Counted from the stretch's first letter, positions 1 to 14,396 are shown. The stretch: DNA of 64,000 bases from Climacium dendroides (GCA_950106755.1 OX467089.1:26207345-26271344); one strand, 5' to 3'. Notes: generated by a model from the letters alone, not told the origin. Program-made: numbers and translations.

Positions 1-1676
1 ATTCTCCATCTGGAATTCTATTTGCTTGCAAATCTGCGTGAATGTTCCCTGCGGCTAGCATGTATAACAGCGGACAGTTGTAATCACGAACCCCACTGAG
101 GTTTTTTCGTCGAGTGTTCTCGTGTATTCGCACGATTTATATTGTGTGGTCAAGATGCCGCACCATTGACCGATTGCGCATTCTGCTTTTGTTGTCCATG
201 TTTCCGAGCATTTAGATTCGATATGGTATCCTTTAAATGTCAATGTAATTGGTGCTGTTGTTGATTTCTCTGGACCCTGGATGCTTTGGCTTCAATATTT
301 TGTACATTCTACATCATCACGTTCTTCACTAGTATTAGTGGTTTTTGTCCTCGAGGCTTAATTTAGTTTACAAGAGCAAATTTTGACTGAAATGTGGTTT
401 GAATTGGGAAACGCTGCTGCTCATCTTGTTTGTCTATTTCGCCAAATTCAGTAGTCTGATTTAAACTAATTTCTCCTGCATCTACGATGCCTTCTGCACA
501 ACAATATGTGTGGAGTTGTGTGGAACAATTGCATACTGTTTACAACTGATACGGTTCCACAAGGCTGGCTGAGCATCGATTCTTGCCTTCTCGAATCGTT
601 CGAACATTTTTACATGGATCATTGTGTTAAAGCAGGACTTTTGTCGAAGTCGAGGGACTGTTTGGAGTTGCGGCCGTGAAAGAGTCGAGTACAGTAGACA
701 GAAAGCATTCGTCAGACTTGAATTCTCACCTTCCTTGGCTAGCTTTCGAGGTGTACGTTAACTTCGGGTGCGCAGATGTCTGGCTGATCCTGTATTCGAA
801 TTTCCATTCCGGTCTGAGTTGAGGGATTGGGGTTGCTGTGCTGGTGATTTCTGTGTAGCAATTTGGTCCACTGCGAAGAAGCTGTTCTATTGGATTTGGC
901 TGCTTAACTGTTAAGCTGTCACCTGAAGCCGAGGATGTTTGAATTTCGCAGAATGAGCTTGAAGCTTGGTTGGTTGAACGTGTAGTCTCTTCGACAGTTT
1001 TTGACTATTAGTGAGTATCGATTGTTGTCCTCTGCTAGTGAGAGCACGCACTTTTATGCTTCGAGCATATAATCAAGGCTTGGATGTTCTAGCGTAAAAG
1101 CCATTTCGCTTACAAGTATTCTGGCCGGTCGTGTCTAGGTGGTTTAAATGATTGGTACTAGTACGGGATGGACATCCCAATGTGTTCCGTTTTCTCAAAT
1201 GCAGACAGTAGTTTTTATCCCTGGAAGGATACGGCCCTCTCAGCCAATAATGATCGAGTCTATGGATTAATGTGTGCATTCTTGATTCCTACAGTTTTAT
1301 TGAAAGTCATTTGTTTGAAACTTCTAGCCCTGAGCGTCGGTACTGGGTTTAGGAGTTTGTTTTGCTGCAGTTGAATCAATGAGCCTGCTGACCGTACATG
1401 CGTTCCTTTGGACTTGCTCTGCTTGAGTCAGTTCATGGTGACTTGGACTCCTGGATTGCACGTCTTCTTTATCTGAGTAATGAGGAAGTATGTTGTATAT
1501 TATCGCACTTGAGTGTTGTGGATGGTGGCGCTTCGATCTGATTTTACACAATGTCTGTCGAGCAGGATCCCTTTCCTTGATTGATGCAGATTGACCTCAT
1601 TCGATTGGCGACAGCATTCCGATGATTGGCGCACGATGCTGAAAGTTCTGTTTCGTAGTCTAAGTGGAAGCACAGG
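1..1676 (+). other. Leader / upstream region of TNL copy A (left end cut by window)
   Basis: This stretch matches the leader of TNL copy C (from 43572) at high identity over its first 480 bases and the leader of copy B (14480-16210) over its whole length. Compared with B it lacks a segment just after about position 494 that holds an intron-like stretch. It contains copy A's version of a minus-strand open frame (55-243 and beyond) and of a plus-strand open frame that ends near 680. Neither is a recognised protein. The likely role is 5' untranslated or promoter sequence of the TNL gene. The homology runs off the left window edge, so more of this repeat lies outside. Confidence 0.5.
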
Positions 1677-4600
1677 ATGTCGAATGAGCTGAAGAGGCGC
1701 GTGGATCTCACAGAATCTTCTCACGCTTCGAAACTTGCTCGTTCAGATGATGTGGACGAAAGGTGAAATTCTTTCCCGAGTCTTCTGTGCTGTTTTTTGC
1801 TTCTCAACTTGCCTGCCATGGAAATCTGTCCTTCGCGGAGTCGTGTTTACCATGTGAAGCGATTAATTTGTGTTTGCTGATCTTTCTCGTGCTTTTGTCT
1901 ACGTTCAGGGGATGGGGTTTGGAACCCGAGCATACAATATTCTTGAGCCAGTGGCCAACAGAAGAATTTCACAGAGCGGTTGTCGGTGGAGTTGAAGCGA
2001 GCCCATCATTTTCCTTTTTTTGACAAGTGGCCTGATAGTTTGCCGAAGGGTCATGATTTCCCCTCAGCTATCATCCAGGCCGCGCGGCAATGTCATGTTG
2101 CCATTCTGGTTCTGTCGGAAGATTTTTTCACCCGCTCGAGGTGGCCGATGATCGAGTTGAATGAGTTTGTGAAAGCACAGGCATCCACGAACTCCAAGTT
2201 GAAGCTGCTTCCTTTGTTTTATAAGATCTGTGTGGATGAATTCAAGGATGCGGAGCGCCAGAAGCGATGGCAAGATGTATGACGAGGTTGGGCGGCAGAG
2301 GATATGAGAAGTGATGTTAGTCACAAATTGGATGTGGGTGCTTGGGCTTTTGCTTTGTCTGTTGTTGGTAAAAGTACCGGCTTGGAGTATGTTGAAGAAG
2401 ATGGTGTGGTGACGTATGTCGCAAAAGTGGGGAAAGCTGTTTGCACGTTGGAGTTACCACGGGTGAAATATGGTGTTTCTCACGTGCAGTCATTGCGACG
2501 GTTGTGTGAGGTAGCTCTTTAGCATTTATCTATCCTGATTGTTTTGTTTTCTTTGCGACCATGAAGTTTTTTTTGTTTTTTTTAAAGATGTTTGAATTTT
2601 TGACTTGTTTCTCTCCTTGTTCATTGTCTTGTTATGCTGGCCCTTTTCTAGGTTTTTTTGTGTTTGTTGAATAGTCTTGGGATTTCATTGAAGTGTTGAA
2701 GATATTATTGTTTAGAATGAGGGTGTATTCTTGATGAAGGATGTTTTGTTCAAGGACATGCAAGATTCAATTTTTTTAATTGTCTAGGGCTTTTGTAGTT
2801 TGCATTAAACCTTGCAATTGTTTTGAAGCATGTATCCTTGTTAATCTTGAGTGGCCATTGTACTCTAATAGGTGACATGTTTATACATGTGTATTGTTTG
2901 AAAGTTTTGAACTATTCAATTTGATGATTGCTTTTGATGCATTTTTTTAACCTTTCATTTTGTTTTTGTGACCTCTTGAGTAGTCTTGGTATTGCTTTTT
3001 ATCATCTCCCTATTCATTTTTTTCATTTTACCTATTCTAGTTGATTAATATTTGTTGTAGGAACTTGCTTAGTTCACCAAGTATTTCTCTTAATTTTTTT
3101 GTGCTGTTTTCTTATTGTAGGTAATACTTGCAAAATTTCATGACACCAAGGATGACCATCATATTAATGGAGTACAAAGTGTTGGTTTGTTTGGCATGGG
3201 AGATGTTGGCAAAACCACTATTAGTAAAGCTCTTTGCAATGGCTTATTTGGAGACTTTGATGGGAATTTTTGTCATGTGGAATTTGGAATGAAGGATGTT
3301 GTTGTGTTACGAAGGCAAGTACTTCAAGATTTGATTGGTGATGATCAAGTTGGCTTGCCACATGATCTTGACAAGGTTTGTAAGTTATATTGATGAAATG
3401 GTTCCATAAAGAAGCAAGTTGGCAAAGGTTTTGTTTCTTGAAGATAAGATTTTCTTGAATGCGTGTAGATATCCAAAACCCTAATATTAGTAGTTCACTT
3501 GAATAATTTTCTATAACCACTTGACTTAACATTTGATTTAGTAGTATTTGTTAATTTATTCTTATTGGTCACTTGTCTTTACAATTGTTGTAATCATTTT
3601 TGTTATTAAATTGGGACTAATATTGAAAACTCAATCTCTCTTTATTTGTGAATTGGACATTTGTGAATTGGACATTTGTGAATTGGACATTTGTGATTTT
3701 CCCCTTGAAATTTAAGATGATGAGTTCAAGCCATTTTGTATTTTTTTTTTTTTTAAATGTTTTTTTCATTTTGAAATCCATTTTATGAATGGTGAATGTT
3801 TAAATCCAAGTAAAGAATATTTGAGGTGAAATATATTTACATTCAATGAATCATAGATTCCTTGAGGAACTAGTTTAAATCTTAGAACATCTTGGTCTAT
3901 GTGAGACTTGGTTGTGTTCATTTGGAATGTAGAACTTGATCATGTAGCTCTAAAGGGTGTATTTGTTGAAGTTAGTGGTTTGATTTACAATGATGATTGT
4001 ATTGTATTGGAAGTTTCTTTGTTGGATACAATCCTAGTATTAAGTGATGGAACATACATTAAAAAGTCATTATGTATTGATGTTGGTGGTTAGATCATTC
4101 TTGGGAGAATTTTAATTGTGATGATTTTGGATGCGCATTTGTTTTAAGTTTAAAATTTTCCTATGGTGATGTGTTTTTGAAATTTGAGGTTGAGCCAATT
4201 GATTTGAAGTTATTTGTTAGCAAGCCTTATTTGGTACTTGACTTTGAATTGGTTGCTTTTGAATAGTTGAAGACACTATTAAAGAAATGCAGGCAACAAC
4301 ACAAGGTATTTCTTTGCTTGGACAATGTGTTGTTGTGCGGGGACATTGAAGAAGCTCAAATGTATTTGAATATGACTTATGAAGTTGGCAACAAGGTGTT
4401 GGTGACTTCGAGATCATGTGCAATTTTGGAGAGTTTGGATCTCCAAGAGTGCCATTGTATGGAAATGCTTGAATTGGACAAATGTGATGCCACAAAGCTA
4501 TTTCATTATGTTGGTTTGGTCTCCATGAATAATTTCAATGAGCTTGAGTGGGATGTTATTAATGGATGTGTGCATGTTTATTCTTGAAGGGAAGTTTATG

Positions 4601-6559
4601 TGTTGTGAGGAATGATTCAAGCACTCAACAATATTTGCCATTGGCTTTGAAGGTTTGGGGAACTCAATTGGGACAAATTAGTAAATGTCCATTGGAATGG
4701 TCGGGAAGTTTAGATAATTTGAGCATCCATAAATTCAACCACTTCAATGAAGATTCCCATCCCCTTTTTTCTCTTGAGGCAAGGTTATCATTCATTGAAG
4801 GCACGAGACCGACTCTTTTTCTTGGATTTGGCAATCTTTGTGATTGGAGCTATTAAGTATGGTGAATCAAAATTTGACATTGTAAAATGGTTGCAATATG
4901 CTCATGGATGCAAGATCTTTTCAATTATGCAAAGTGTAAGTCTTTTTAACAATGGTGGATTGAATGTTGAGGTTCTATAGTTGTACTTGTATGAAATTTT
5001 TTGTGTGAATTTTTTTGTATGAGTATTGTTTGCTTTTGATTGAGCCTAGTTTGTTTATTATCTCTTATTTTGTGTTTCAAGGGTTTTTAGTTTTTGTGCA
5101 TGATATGACATTTAGAGATGGTAATTGTTAAGTTTTAATTGGAATTTCAGTTGGAGGCTTTGGAGAGGAAGGCGCTTCTTGAGTTTGCCATGATTGACAA
5201 TGTCTTGAATTTTCATATCCATGATATGTATCTTGAATTTGTGAAAGGAGAGGTTCATGCTTTGGAGGAATGTGGAGATTTAAAGAGGTTGGGGATATGT
5301 GAGAGTGAAGTGAAGAGCATGAAGATGGAGGACCTTTTCCATTGTTTCCAAATTGAGGTGTTTTAAGTTTATGGATGCAAGAACCTTGAGGAATTGGATG
5401 TTGAAGGCATGTGTGGTTTGTGAATCTTGGATGTTTGGGGGGGGGGCTTGACACTTATCATCATTAACAGCTTTACAGTTTTTAGATTTGTATGTTTGTA
5501 TAAGACATTTTGTCCCTCCACTAGACTTTAGTGGGTGCATCAACTTACAGGAGTTAATTCAAGTTGGGGTCATCTTCCAAATTTGGATAGTTTGCCTATG
5601 TTGGAGAAGGTTAGGTGTTGGAGTCAAGATATGAACTCCACGATTAGTTTGAATTCATTAACACACTTAAAGGTTCTAGACCTATCAAAATGTACCTCGT
5701 TGGTGGATCTTTTAGGATTATGTAGTCTTAATGCTTTAGAGACACTCAATGTGAATGACACAAGTGTACAAGAGCTCCATGGTATTGGGAAGTTGCAACA
5801 TTTGCAAAGATTGAGTGCTTTATATTATGAATGTCTCACAAGCTTAGTTGAGCTAGAGTATGTGACATCCTTGTGTTGTTTAGAAGTTGATCATTGTGAT
5901 TCTTTGCACAAGCTTCCAAGTATAAGCAACTTGAAGAGGTTGGAGGTTGTTGATTTGAGTATGAGTGCAATTTTGGCGGTACCAAGTGGTTTTGGAAGGT
6001 TGGCTAAAAATCACATTTTCAATTTGTATGGATGTGTGGAGTTGTTGGAACCTCTTATGCTTTGGTTGTAGGAACAAGAGTTACTATTGGTGGAAGGACA
6101 AAATGATGAGATTTCCTTGGTGAGTTTTTGTATATAATAGTTTTGTTTGTACGTTTGTTCTTTATTTGTTCTTTATACATAATTTTTTTTGTATGTTTAT
6201 TTGATCTTTACATTTTGGAAGCTATTGTGAAAGGTTGTTTTAGGTAATGATGATATTGAAAAGTTTTCAAGTTGTTGGTAAAGATTGACTTGTCACTTAC
6301 ACATGGAATTTTTTATTTTCATTTGTAGGCATTTTCACATATTGAAGAGGATGAGGATGAGTTCTATAGCACTAGGAAGGCTGTTGCTTTTTACATAGAG
6401 CAAGTATCATCAGCTCCCTATAAAATGGATCAATTAGTAAGTTTAGTCAATTCATTGGGTGAGAAAGAGGGAGGAATTGATTTTGCTATCAAAGCAATAT
6501 GTGATTATCATGCATGTCCTTTGGCTTTGATAGTGAATGCATATAACTTGCATGTTTAA
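1677..6559 (+). pseudogene. TIR-NBS-LRR disease-resistance gene, copy A (pseudogene)
   Basis: The exons, by alignment to copies B and C, are 1677-1762, 1909-2510, 3121-3375, 4267-4935, 5151-6119 and 6329-6559. Exon 1 has an ATG and joins the TIR exon in phase 2, as in B. The TIR exon has lost 2 bp near the FLSHS-type motif and has TGG changed to TGA at 2280-2282. The P-loop exon (3121-3375) is open but reads GMGDVGKTT, an Asp for Gly change. The NB exon has the kinase-2 motif KVFLCLDNV and the GLPL-like YLPLALKV, with a frameshift near 4570. The LRR exon has stops, a run of ten G at 5437-5446 marking a deletion of about 110 bp, and TGG to TAG near its end. Homology stops at about 6512, inside the last exon, and the frame ends at 6557-6559. 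This gene cannot make a full receptor. Confidence 0.85.
3646..3695 (+). repeat. 15-bp tandem repeat, three units
   Basis: The unit TTGTGAATTGGACAT occurs three times in a row (3646-3660, 3661-3675, 3676-3690), followed by a partial unit. It lies in intron 3 of TNL copy A. Copy B has a single related unit at the matching place, so this is a local expansion in A. Confidence 0.85.
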
Positions 6560-9394
6560 CAAATGAATTGTTCAAAATAGAAAGAGGGACCCACCTTTTT
6601 GTTGGCATAACCATTAGGTATTTGCCAGAGATCTAATCCACTTCAAGAATGAATGGCATATAGTAAAACTTAGCTCCATAAATTCATGTTAATGACAAAG
6701 TTTCACTTCATGGCATTTTCTAGAATGGACCTCAAAATGTAACTTCTTATGCTTATAATCAAATTTCATTGTCTATGAACATCTTCTCAATGACATACAC
6801 TAGTATAGTCTTCACTTGAAGCAATCAACAATGAATCCAAACCCTAAGGAAACAAATTTGGGCATTTGTAGGATCCTTAAATGTTTGGGATTTGTATGAA
6901 GATAGGAGCTACCCTAATACTACTAATCAAATCCTAGAACAATAGTTTATTACATCAAAAAACAATGATAGTAAACCCTAAAGCGGACAAATTTCTTACC
7001 TAGAAATTCACCAAATGTTTTCGATAAGGAGGAATCCTACCAACCAAGTCATTGTAATGTACAAATCCATAGCTTAGAGCATTGCAACGATATACAGAAG
7101 GAAAGTCAAGTTAGGCAGTGGAAAATAGTCTAGAACCAAGTAAGTACAAAATGGGCAAACATTGGGCATTGACGAAAGAGAAGTTTCGACCTTGCAACAA
7201 TTAGAAATTTGGGGGGGTTTGCATGAGGTAGTAAAATTGCCCACCTTTTTCAAATATACACTATTTGTATATAATTCTTTTTTTTAGTGTTTAACAATGT
7301 ATAAGTAGTGCACATTGTAAGAGGTGGGCAATTTTAGACCCTATACTATTTCAACTTCAAAATTTCATGACCAATTCTACAAAGCTACAAAAATATGAAA
7401 TGATTTGGATTATGTTAAGAAATATATTATTTATTAATGTGCTCCATAGTGTGATAGTCAACTAGGGATTAGATAGGAATCCTTTGAATCAATAATGGAG
7501 GAGAACTATTCAACTTTTTTTCCTTACTTTATGTATATACACTTCTTCTAATCAATATTTATTCATTCTTGCATAGATTGTTTGGTTGTTATCTTCTACA
7601 TCACAAAGTTCCTCTGTCACGAATTGTCAATAGTAATTGTACGATTATCGTCGGGCATTGTTTTCATGTTACATTCATTCATTTGGAAATATTGTTACAA
7701 TACAAAATTGTCCTTCATGATTATAGTGCAGTTTAGGCATATCAATCATATTTGAGTTTGAAGTGTTAAAGTTGTACAATAACTATGCTTGAAAAAATAT
7801 GCACGATTTTAATGAATTAGTGATGGGCTACTAATTTTGTGCAACATTCGTACTTATTTAAGACATATACAGTTAGTGCAATAATCACACAACATCAAGT
7901 CCATGCATAGTTATTGCACTAACATTGCATTTTTTAATTTTTTACAATTTTAGTACCAAGTCAATTGAAAAGCAGGAATTGTATTCAAAGTAAAAATTCA
8001 GAATTCATTTAAGTATAGTAGAATTTCAGTATAAAAAGAACCTCTCCACTCTCTACTCCCACCAAGTGTCAGTAGAGTGAATCTATCATTATGCCTTTAA
8101 GTTTCTTGTTGGTCTAGTCATGAATTTAATTCAAACATTTGGTACAATTATACATTTCTATCACTACATCTTCAAGTTTCTTGTTGGTCAGTCATAGATT
8201 CATTTCAAACATTTGGTACAATTATGCAAATGTAAATTATAATTTATTAGATTATACTAATCAGTTGTTAACAAACAAAATAAAAAAAATTTAATTAAGA
8301 AAAAGATTACTGCTAATTAGAAGGGTGATCAACAATTTAACATTGACAATATTTTTTCAAACATAGATAACATTTAATAAGGGCTACTCTAGTACAAATA
8401 GCAATGATATTATTGTCATGAATTTTTCATGTACTTCAATGTAGATAAAATGCATGACAAAGATAATAGTTTTTTGTGCATAATTTGTATCATTAAAGCA
8501 CTTGTGATTAACGTATAGAGGTCACATAGTTAATACTAATGACAAAATAGTGCCACTTCTTTGTAGTAATCGTGTGCATTGTAACAATGCGATAACTTAC
8601 AAATTAATGTACGCACCCATTAAAACAATAGTAACTGCATGGTAATTGCTAACAATCCCTTGGGCCATAACTTTGAGATGTGTGGTTAGTTTAGACATAT
8701 ATAAAGCTCCTCCAAAATGGAATTGGCATCTAACCCAAGTCATTTCATATGTTCTAAACCTTTGTGGAAATAGTTACAAATTTTTGAAGTTCAAACACAA
8801 TGGTCATTAAAAGCAACCACCTCTTCAAATGTATGCAATTGATACATCGAAGGAAGAAAAATGTACCTTTATCTCATGATTGGTACTCAAGTACAGACCT
8901 TCTAAAAGAAACTACCTCATATTTTGAAAGATTTTGAAAGTTGACTACTTGACGAAAGTGTTGTCCTTTCATAGTGAAGTTCAACTTTTCAATCTCTCTT
9001 CCAATGGTCTCAAGATGTGATTTTCATATTTTGCTCAAGTTGCAAGAAGTACTAAATATCCTAAGAAATTCAATTTCAACTTCAAATTTGTGTTATTCAT
9101 AAATATATTCATTTAACAGAAGTCAAATGCTTCATATTCATTGCGAACAGGAGTGAAGGTAAGCTACAAATGTCAAGCGAAGGAATGTTAATTATTTGTG
9201 TATTTTTTAGTAGCAGTAATAAAGAAACGAATACTTGCTAAAGCTTTGCACATCCGTGAACAGTGCTCATTCACCAAGACAACTCTGAGCTGACGTATTC
9301 GTTCTGGCCTACCTCACGCCACCGCCTTCGTCGCACACCTGTGCCGGGGTCACGAGATTAGGACCCCCTATACCCCCGACATAAAGTGTCTGAA
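6560..9394. other. AT-rich spacer without recognised genes
   Basis: No reading frame longer than about 60 codons with gene character, no splice-linked homology and no match to the duplicated units was found here. It holds a 70-bp tandem duplication (8085-8226) and a weak inverted repeat around GTACAATAACTATGC (near 7772) and its near-complement (near 7900). The 9250-9390 part is clearly richer in GC than the rest and could be the edge of a lost gene or promoter. Confidence 0.6.
8085..8226. repeat. Imperfect direct duplication of about 70-75 bp
   Basis: Two adjacent diverged copies both contain AAGTTTCTTGTTGGTC and CAAACATTTGGTACAATTAT. The first runs about 8085-8159 and the second about 8160-8226. 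It is noncoding. Confidence 0.75.
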
Positions 9395-9559
9395 GTTCCG
9401 AGTGATTGACAAGACAAGCCAGGTCCTTGCATTAGTGCAGACATCTGTTCCGCCTTCTGCACCTCCATGAACGTGATAGAACCTCAGAAAAAACGTCAAC
9501 ATTTCTTCATCAGATACAGAAAAGAGTAGAGTTCCGTAGATATTCTCCGAGAAATCTTA

Positions 9560-9840
9560 GCCGAAGTCCCCGAACTTGTACATTATTCCTGGGTGGGTTT
9601 GGGTATCCAGATGCTCTCATGTTCTTGCAGTTTCCAGCTGCAGATTCTTTCTTCGCTCTGGGCTGAAATCTGAGCGAAGGTTTCTCGAAAGTAAATCCCT
9701 TCCATGTGGATCCCTGTTCTCCAGCTGCTTGTCCTGTAGTCTCTGCGTGTTGGGATTCTTACCGCTGGAATGGAAAGGCTCTTTCCAGTCAGTAGCCATG
9801 GAGCTCAAGTATGCTCCCTGTGATGCTTAAGAAGCAAATT
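9560..9840. other. Unusually well conserved block of the upstream repeat (copy I)
   Basis: About 240 bases here match 34226-34490 with only a handful of substitutions and one 4-bp indel, while the AT-rich sequence just downstream (10040-10600 against 34690-35560) differs much more, with many indels. Open frames exist on both strands (9576-9830 plus, 9617-9808 minus), but neither has an ATG at its first codon or recognisable domains. It could be an exon or untranslated region of a lost gene, or a noncoding RNA. Confidence 0.4.
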
Positions 9841-12213
9841 TAGCTGTGAATGACGTTTCTGAAATAGCTGGAGTCTTGTGAATACTGTTAGTTATTGACT
9901 GAAGCTAATCCTCTTGGAATGGATAATTGTAGTCAGCACTGAAAGGAAACTCGCATATTGTATACCTCTGCGACAGTAGTGCCCAATTCTCTCAACTTCC
10001 AAGTTGTAGACATCTCGTTGGGTTTAACCCTACATGGAAAAGGCGGGTTTTTTTTTTTACCTACTTGGAATTTGTTCTATAGTGAAGAAAAAGCCTACAT
10101 GTTGATTAGTTTCATCAATTTTTTGTAATTGTAATTTACAAATCAAACTAGACATGCTAAAGATCACATGGGAAAAGAAACCATCACAATGTCATTTATG
10201 GATTGAATGGTTATAATGTTTGATCATGAGGGTGTTAAAACTACATAAGTGATTTGAAGTCTATCAATCTTGATTTCACATGTCAAATTGCAAAAATTGG
10301 TCATCAAAAAAAATATCAAGGTAAAGGTCCTAACGTGTTTAATTTTCAATCAATTTATGGCTTCTCAAAATCTACTTCATAATATTTCTAATGTTGTTTT
10401 TCCTCTAAGATCTAGTGAATTTGAGGCTTATTTTCAAGGGTCCTCACTAGAAAATCAAAATTGGTGATGGACACCCTTGCACAAAGTCTTGAAAAGAAAA
10501 TAACCATCGTTCTTTTTCAAAGTTGAATTTTTTATTCTAAAAATAGACCTCAAAAAGGATTTTATAATATAAACTACTAAAAATGGTAACTTGGTTAGGT
10601 TTCATTTAACTTCAAAGTATTGTCAACACTGGTATTTGGTGCCTTGAACATTTAGGGGTTAAATAATTAGAGTTTTCAAAGTGTTTGAGTTTTGAAGATA
10701 ACAAAATGTGAATTCTTGAAGTGAAGTATTGTACCATTGGATTTGCAACATCTACTAATGGAGTTAGGTCAAATAAAAAGTACCCTAGAAATTCCAACCT
10801 ATCAAATATTCCCATGTTACTTTAAACCTTAAAATCTAAATGCTTTATTTGAAATTAGCAACAACCTTTCCAAAATGAATGCATAACTAATTTTCATTAA
10901 GTTTTAAAATTGTTCAACTTTAATATTTTAATTATTGAATTGCATAAATAATTTTAGTATTTTAATTAATTATTACATAGAAAGATACGTAAGTAGCTAG
11001 GATTTAGGATATTATTCAATAGGTATTGGTAGACTTGGCCTCAAAAAGTTATTTTTTCATTCCAAAAAAGGATCTTCCAAATTTTTTGGGAACAAGCAAA
11101 GAACTTTAAAAACCAAAATGAGCGGAATATTACATTTTCAACTTCATTGAATATTTTTGTGAAAGCAACAAATATTCAATCTATAATCAATTTTAGAAGG
11201 AATTTTCAAAGTTTGGGCTAATCATATGGATTTTATTTTACAACTACTATTTGATAGTCATGATTAAACTATTCTTTAAGTTGCAATTTAGAATACATCA
11301 TCACAATTTGGGAAAATCTACACTATTCTTTGGTCTTGAAGGGATTTAATGGCCTTTTACTTGGATAATATTTCAAATATTATATCCAAAAATGACTAAA
11401 ATTGAAAGTCCAATAGTATGAGGATTTGTAAATAGCCATATATCATTATGATTGAATGAACCTATGTAGATTATTATTCAATTGAACATGAAGTTTTAGC
11501 ATGAAAATATTGGTTGAAAAGGGATCATTTATCATGTATTGTATTCTAGAATCTTTTAGTTTTTAATTCTTCATTTTTGTTTTGATCATTAAAGTGATCA
11601 CTTTTGAGCTTGATTCCACCTAATGTCAAAGTAAACCTTACAAGTCTAGTTTGTTCTCCAATTTGAAAATTATGAAAATCTTTAAAGTTAAAATTTCCAA
11701 TGTACCCTAAATTTTGAACCATTTTGTTTTGAATTACTAATTTTCTAAGAATCTATTGCAACAAACGTTTGGTTACACTATGATTTTTAATACTTTGTTT
11801 TCCTATGGTGAAATATTCAGATTTTTTGAAGAGTATGTTGAATTTGATATGAACTTTGTTCACGTTTTTGTCTTTAGTCTATGAAATGTATAGATTTCAG
11901 CCCCAAATTTGGAAATTTAAAAGCCATGTGATTTCATAAATTTTGAGGAAAATAAATAAAGGTTAGTCCCATTTATGTTTGAGAGAAATTGAAAAATTTG
12001 AATCTTCTCTATTCAAACTTTCAAAGAAGATTAGTGGTTTGTCCAATTACTATTAACTTAGTTCAATTGTTAGAGATAAGGAGTGGCTTATAGACAATTT
12101 AAAAATGAATGTCAAATGATGAAGTATAATTATTTTTCATCCAATTCTTTTAAACACTTGTATCAATGAATTTGTAATATATAGTGGTTGACATTCCATC
12201 ACTTTGATATTAA

Positions 12214-13177
12214 CCCCTGAAGGAGTTGAGGCCCAAGGTCTTTTCATGTCTAAAAACATTATTGCTTTTGAAATGTTACAAGCCTAAATGTCACTAAGGT
12301 GTAGAAAAATCAACCATATAATCTTGTAGTGTACATGTTGTAGATGTCATGGATCAAATTTGGAGTCATTTGGTTGCATGGATTGCAAGATCATAATGTT
12401 TTAATGTTGAAAAAGGATGCTGAAATTTTCCTTGCAACACATTTTGAGGTGAAATTTGATTTCTAAACCTTTTCAGATGAAAAAACTTTAGACTATAAAG
12501 TGCTTGAAAATCAGCATACAAATACATTGGTGAAAGAAAATATCATTGTGTCAACAAAATGGCTTTGAAATGTCAAGAAAAGTTGCAAAAAAATACAACC
12601 AATGTTGAACCTCATTCTCTTAATTAAATGACTCTCAGTCACTCATAACTTCTTGAATTGATATGAAATTGTATCCACACAAACTAGACTAGTATGCACA
12701 ACTTTCCCATTTTTTTTTCTTTTATTGAAAACGGGCAATATATGAAGAAGAAATAAGCCGCCAAAATTCACTGTAATGAAAAACTATTAGGGTTTTGAAC
12801 TATGAATGGCTCCAAAACATACAAAACAACTTGAATTGATGTGAAAATTTTATCAAAATCATTAGACTTCAAGGGAAACATGATCCAACAAATTTTATTG
12901 AAAACAAACATTGGACAAAGGAGATACAAGCTCCCAAAGTTGCGGCCATCAAATACAATTTGGTGAACTCAAATTGAACCTATGAACTTCGATTGGCTTT
13001 CAAAAAATTTGTACATCTTGGATTGATCTAAAAGTGTCGCCACACAAACTAGACTAGTATGTGCAACATTTCCAACAAGTTTTTATTAAATTCGGACATT
13101 GGATGCAAAAGTTACAACACTTTGAATTGGACTCAAACTATGTGAGGTGACTTTTGAGCCCCTGGGGCATTGAGGGA
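12214..13177. mobile_element. piggyBac-like nonautonomous element 1 (TTAA-flanked, 964 bp)
   Basis: The element is flanked by TTAA at 12210-12213 and 13178-13181. The matching place in unit II (near 37460) holds a single TTAA in otherwise colinear sequence, which is the empty site. The ends are inverted and short (left CCCCTGAAGGAG, right complement TCCCTCAATGCC). Its right end, complemented, matches the left end of the element at 31233 closely, and inner parts of the two match in inverted orientation. No transposase frame was seen. TTAA duplication with CCC-starting ends is typical of piggyBac; the family assignment is an inference. Confidence 0.75.
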
Positions 13178-13950
13178 TTAATGATTATTCTATAGATGAA
13201 GTTGCTTGTTCTAGTAGCACAAACCATTTCTTTTGAAGGCCAAAAATCTACTAATCTCCTCCCAAAAGTTTTTAAAAAGGGAACTTTATGTTTAAATGTA
13301 TTTGATTGCCACTTAGTTCAATATGTCTAAAAGCGAATCTTCACTACATCTTGACCCCTATTTACTCAATGTCAAAGATGTTGCATTCATGCTTATCTAA
13401 CACATTAGTCCTTTGTCTAAGTGCATATAATAAGATATACATATCTGTCATTGATGCTTTTTCCGAAGTGTTGCTATCTTTATTCTTCCAACACTTCATG
13501 AATATTTAACCTTCAAATTGGGAAATATCAGCTACTCGGTCTTTGAAACTCAACCAGCTCTCTTTCAAATCAGTTCGATGCTCAATTGGATGTTCAGACC
13601 CTGAGATGCACCTTCCAAACTGAAACACCACGGTCATGGGTCATATGGCCCACATCCTTCACGGTCACAGGTCCGTCTTTCGAGGGTATGGAAAGAATGC
13701 TTTTCTCCGAGTTGTTCGCCCATTAGCATAGGTGCTAGCTAAGGGTTTAGGGTAAAGCATGTCAGCAACCCAGAATCTCTGTTTTGCAGACACTTTGCCG
13801 CGTTCTGTCCTGTGGATGTTGCGTTTGCCTTACATGTGCTTGCGCTTCCATCTTTTGCAGCTTTGGTGACGAAGCATCTTTCGTGCAGAGCTCAAGTTGA
13901 CGCCGAGAATGGTGCGTGGGAGGTGAATGGTGGAGCGGGAGGGTTCGTCT

Positions 13951-13958
13951 TATAAAAG
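13951..13958 (+). promoter_or_regulatory. Possible TATA box upstream of TNL B leader
   Basis: TATAAAAG lies in a GC-richer stretch about 70 bases before the leader sequence shared by all TNL copies begins. The unit II counterpart reads CATAAAAG, so the box is altered there. It is a candidate promoter of the B transcript. The distance to the B start codon (2.2 kb) would require a long or spliced leader. Confidence 0.3.
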
Positions 13959-14396
13959 TGGAGGTAGATTTTGCAACATTTGCCAGCGCCATTCCTGCAC
14001 CCCTAGCTTTGGCGCTTGTGCAGACTTAGGTTTGTATTTTTCGGGAGCTATGGCACGGAGGAACTTTCACACGTGAAAGCTTTGGTGTTGTGTTGTGGGG
14101 GATTGGGTTTTCGCCGCGTGTTCCCCCGAGTGCTACTTGTGAGCACACTACTAGGGCATCGATTTGGAATGTTCCTGCTTAGTCTGTGCTTGGATAAAGT
14201 CAGTCTGCTGAGATGAGTTGTCCTGCTATGTCTGCGAGATGGTACCATGTTCAGGAATTTATGTTGGCGGATGTTCGCGCTCGGTGTCAGTTACTTGGTG
14301 TTGAAGGTGATGTTTGCCATGTGAATCTAGTCCCAAAGAGGATCTAACTTTGTTCCTAAGACTCTCGGTAACCACCGCTCTTTGAACACCGAATGT

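Noticed and set aside
9576..9830. A plus-strand protein-coding gene in the conserved upstream block
   Set aside because: The first codon is not convincing, the C-terminal part shifts in unit II by a 4-bp indel, and no domain is visible. Kept only as a conserved block.
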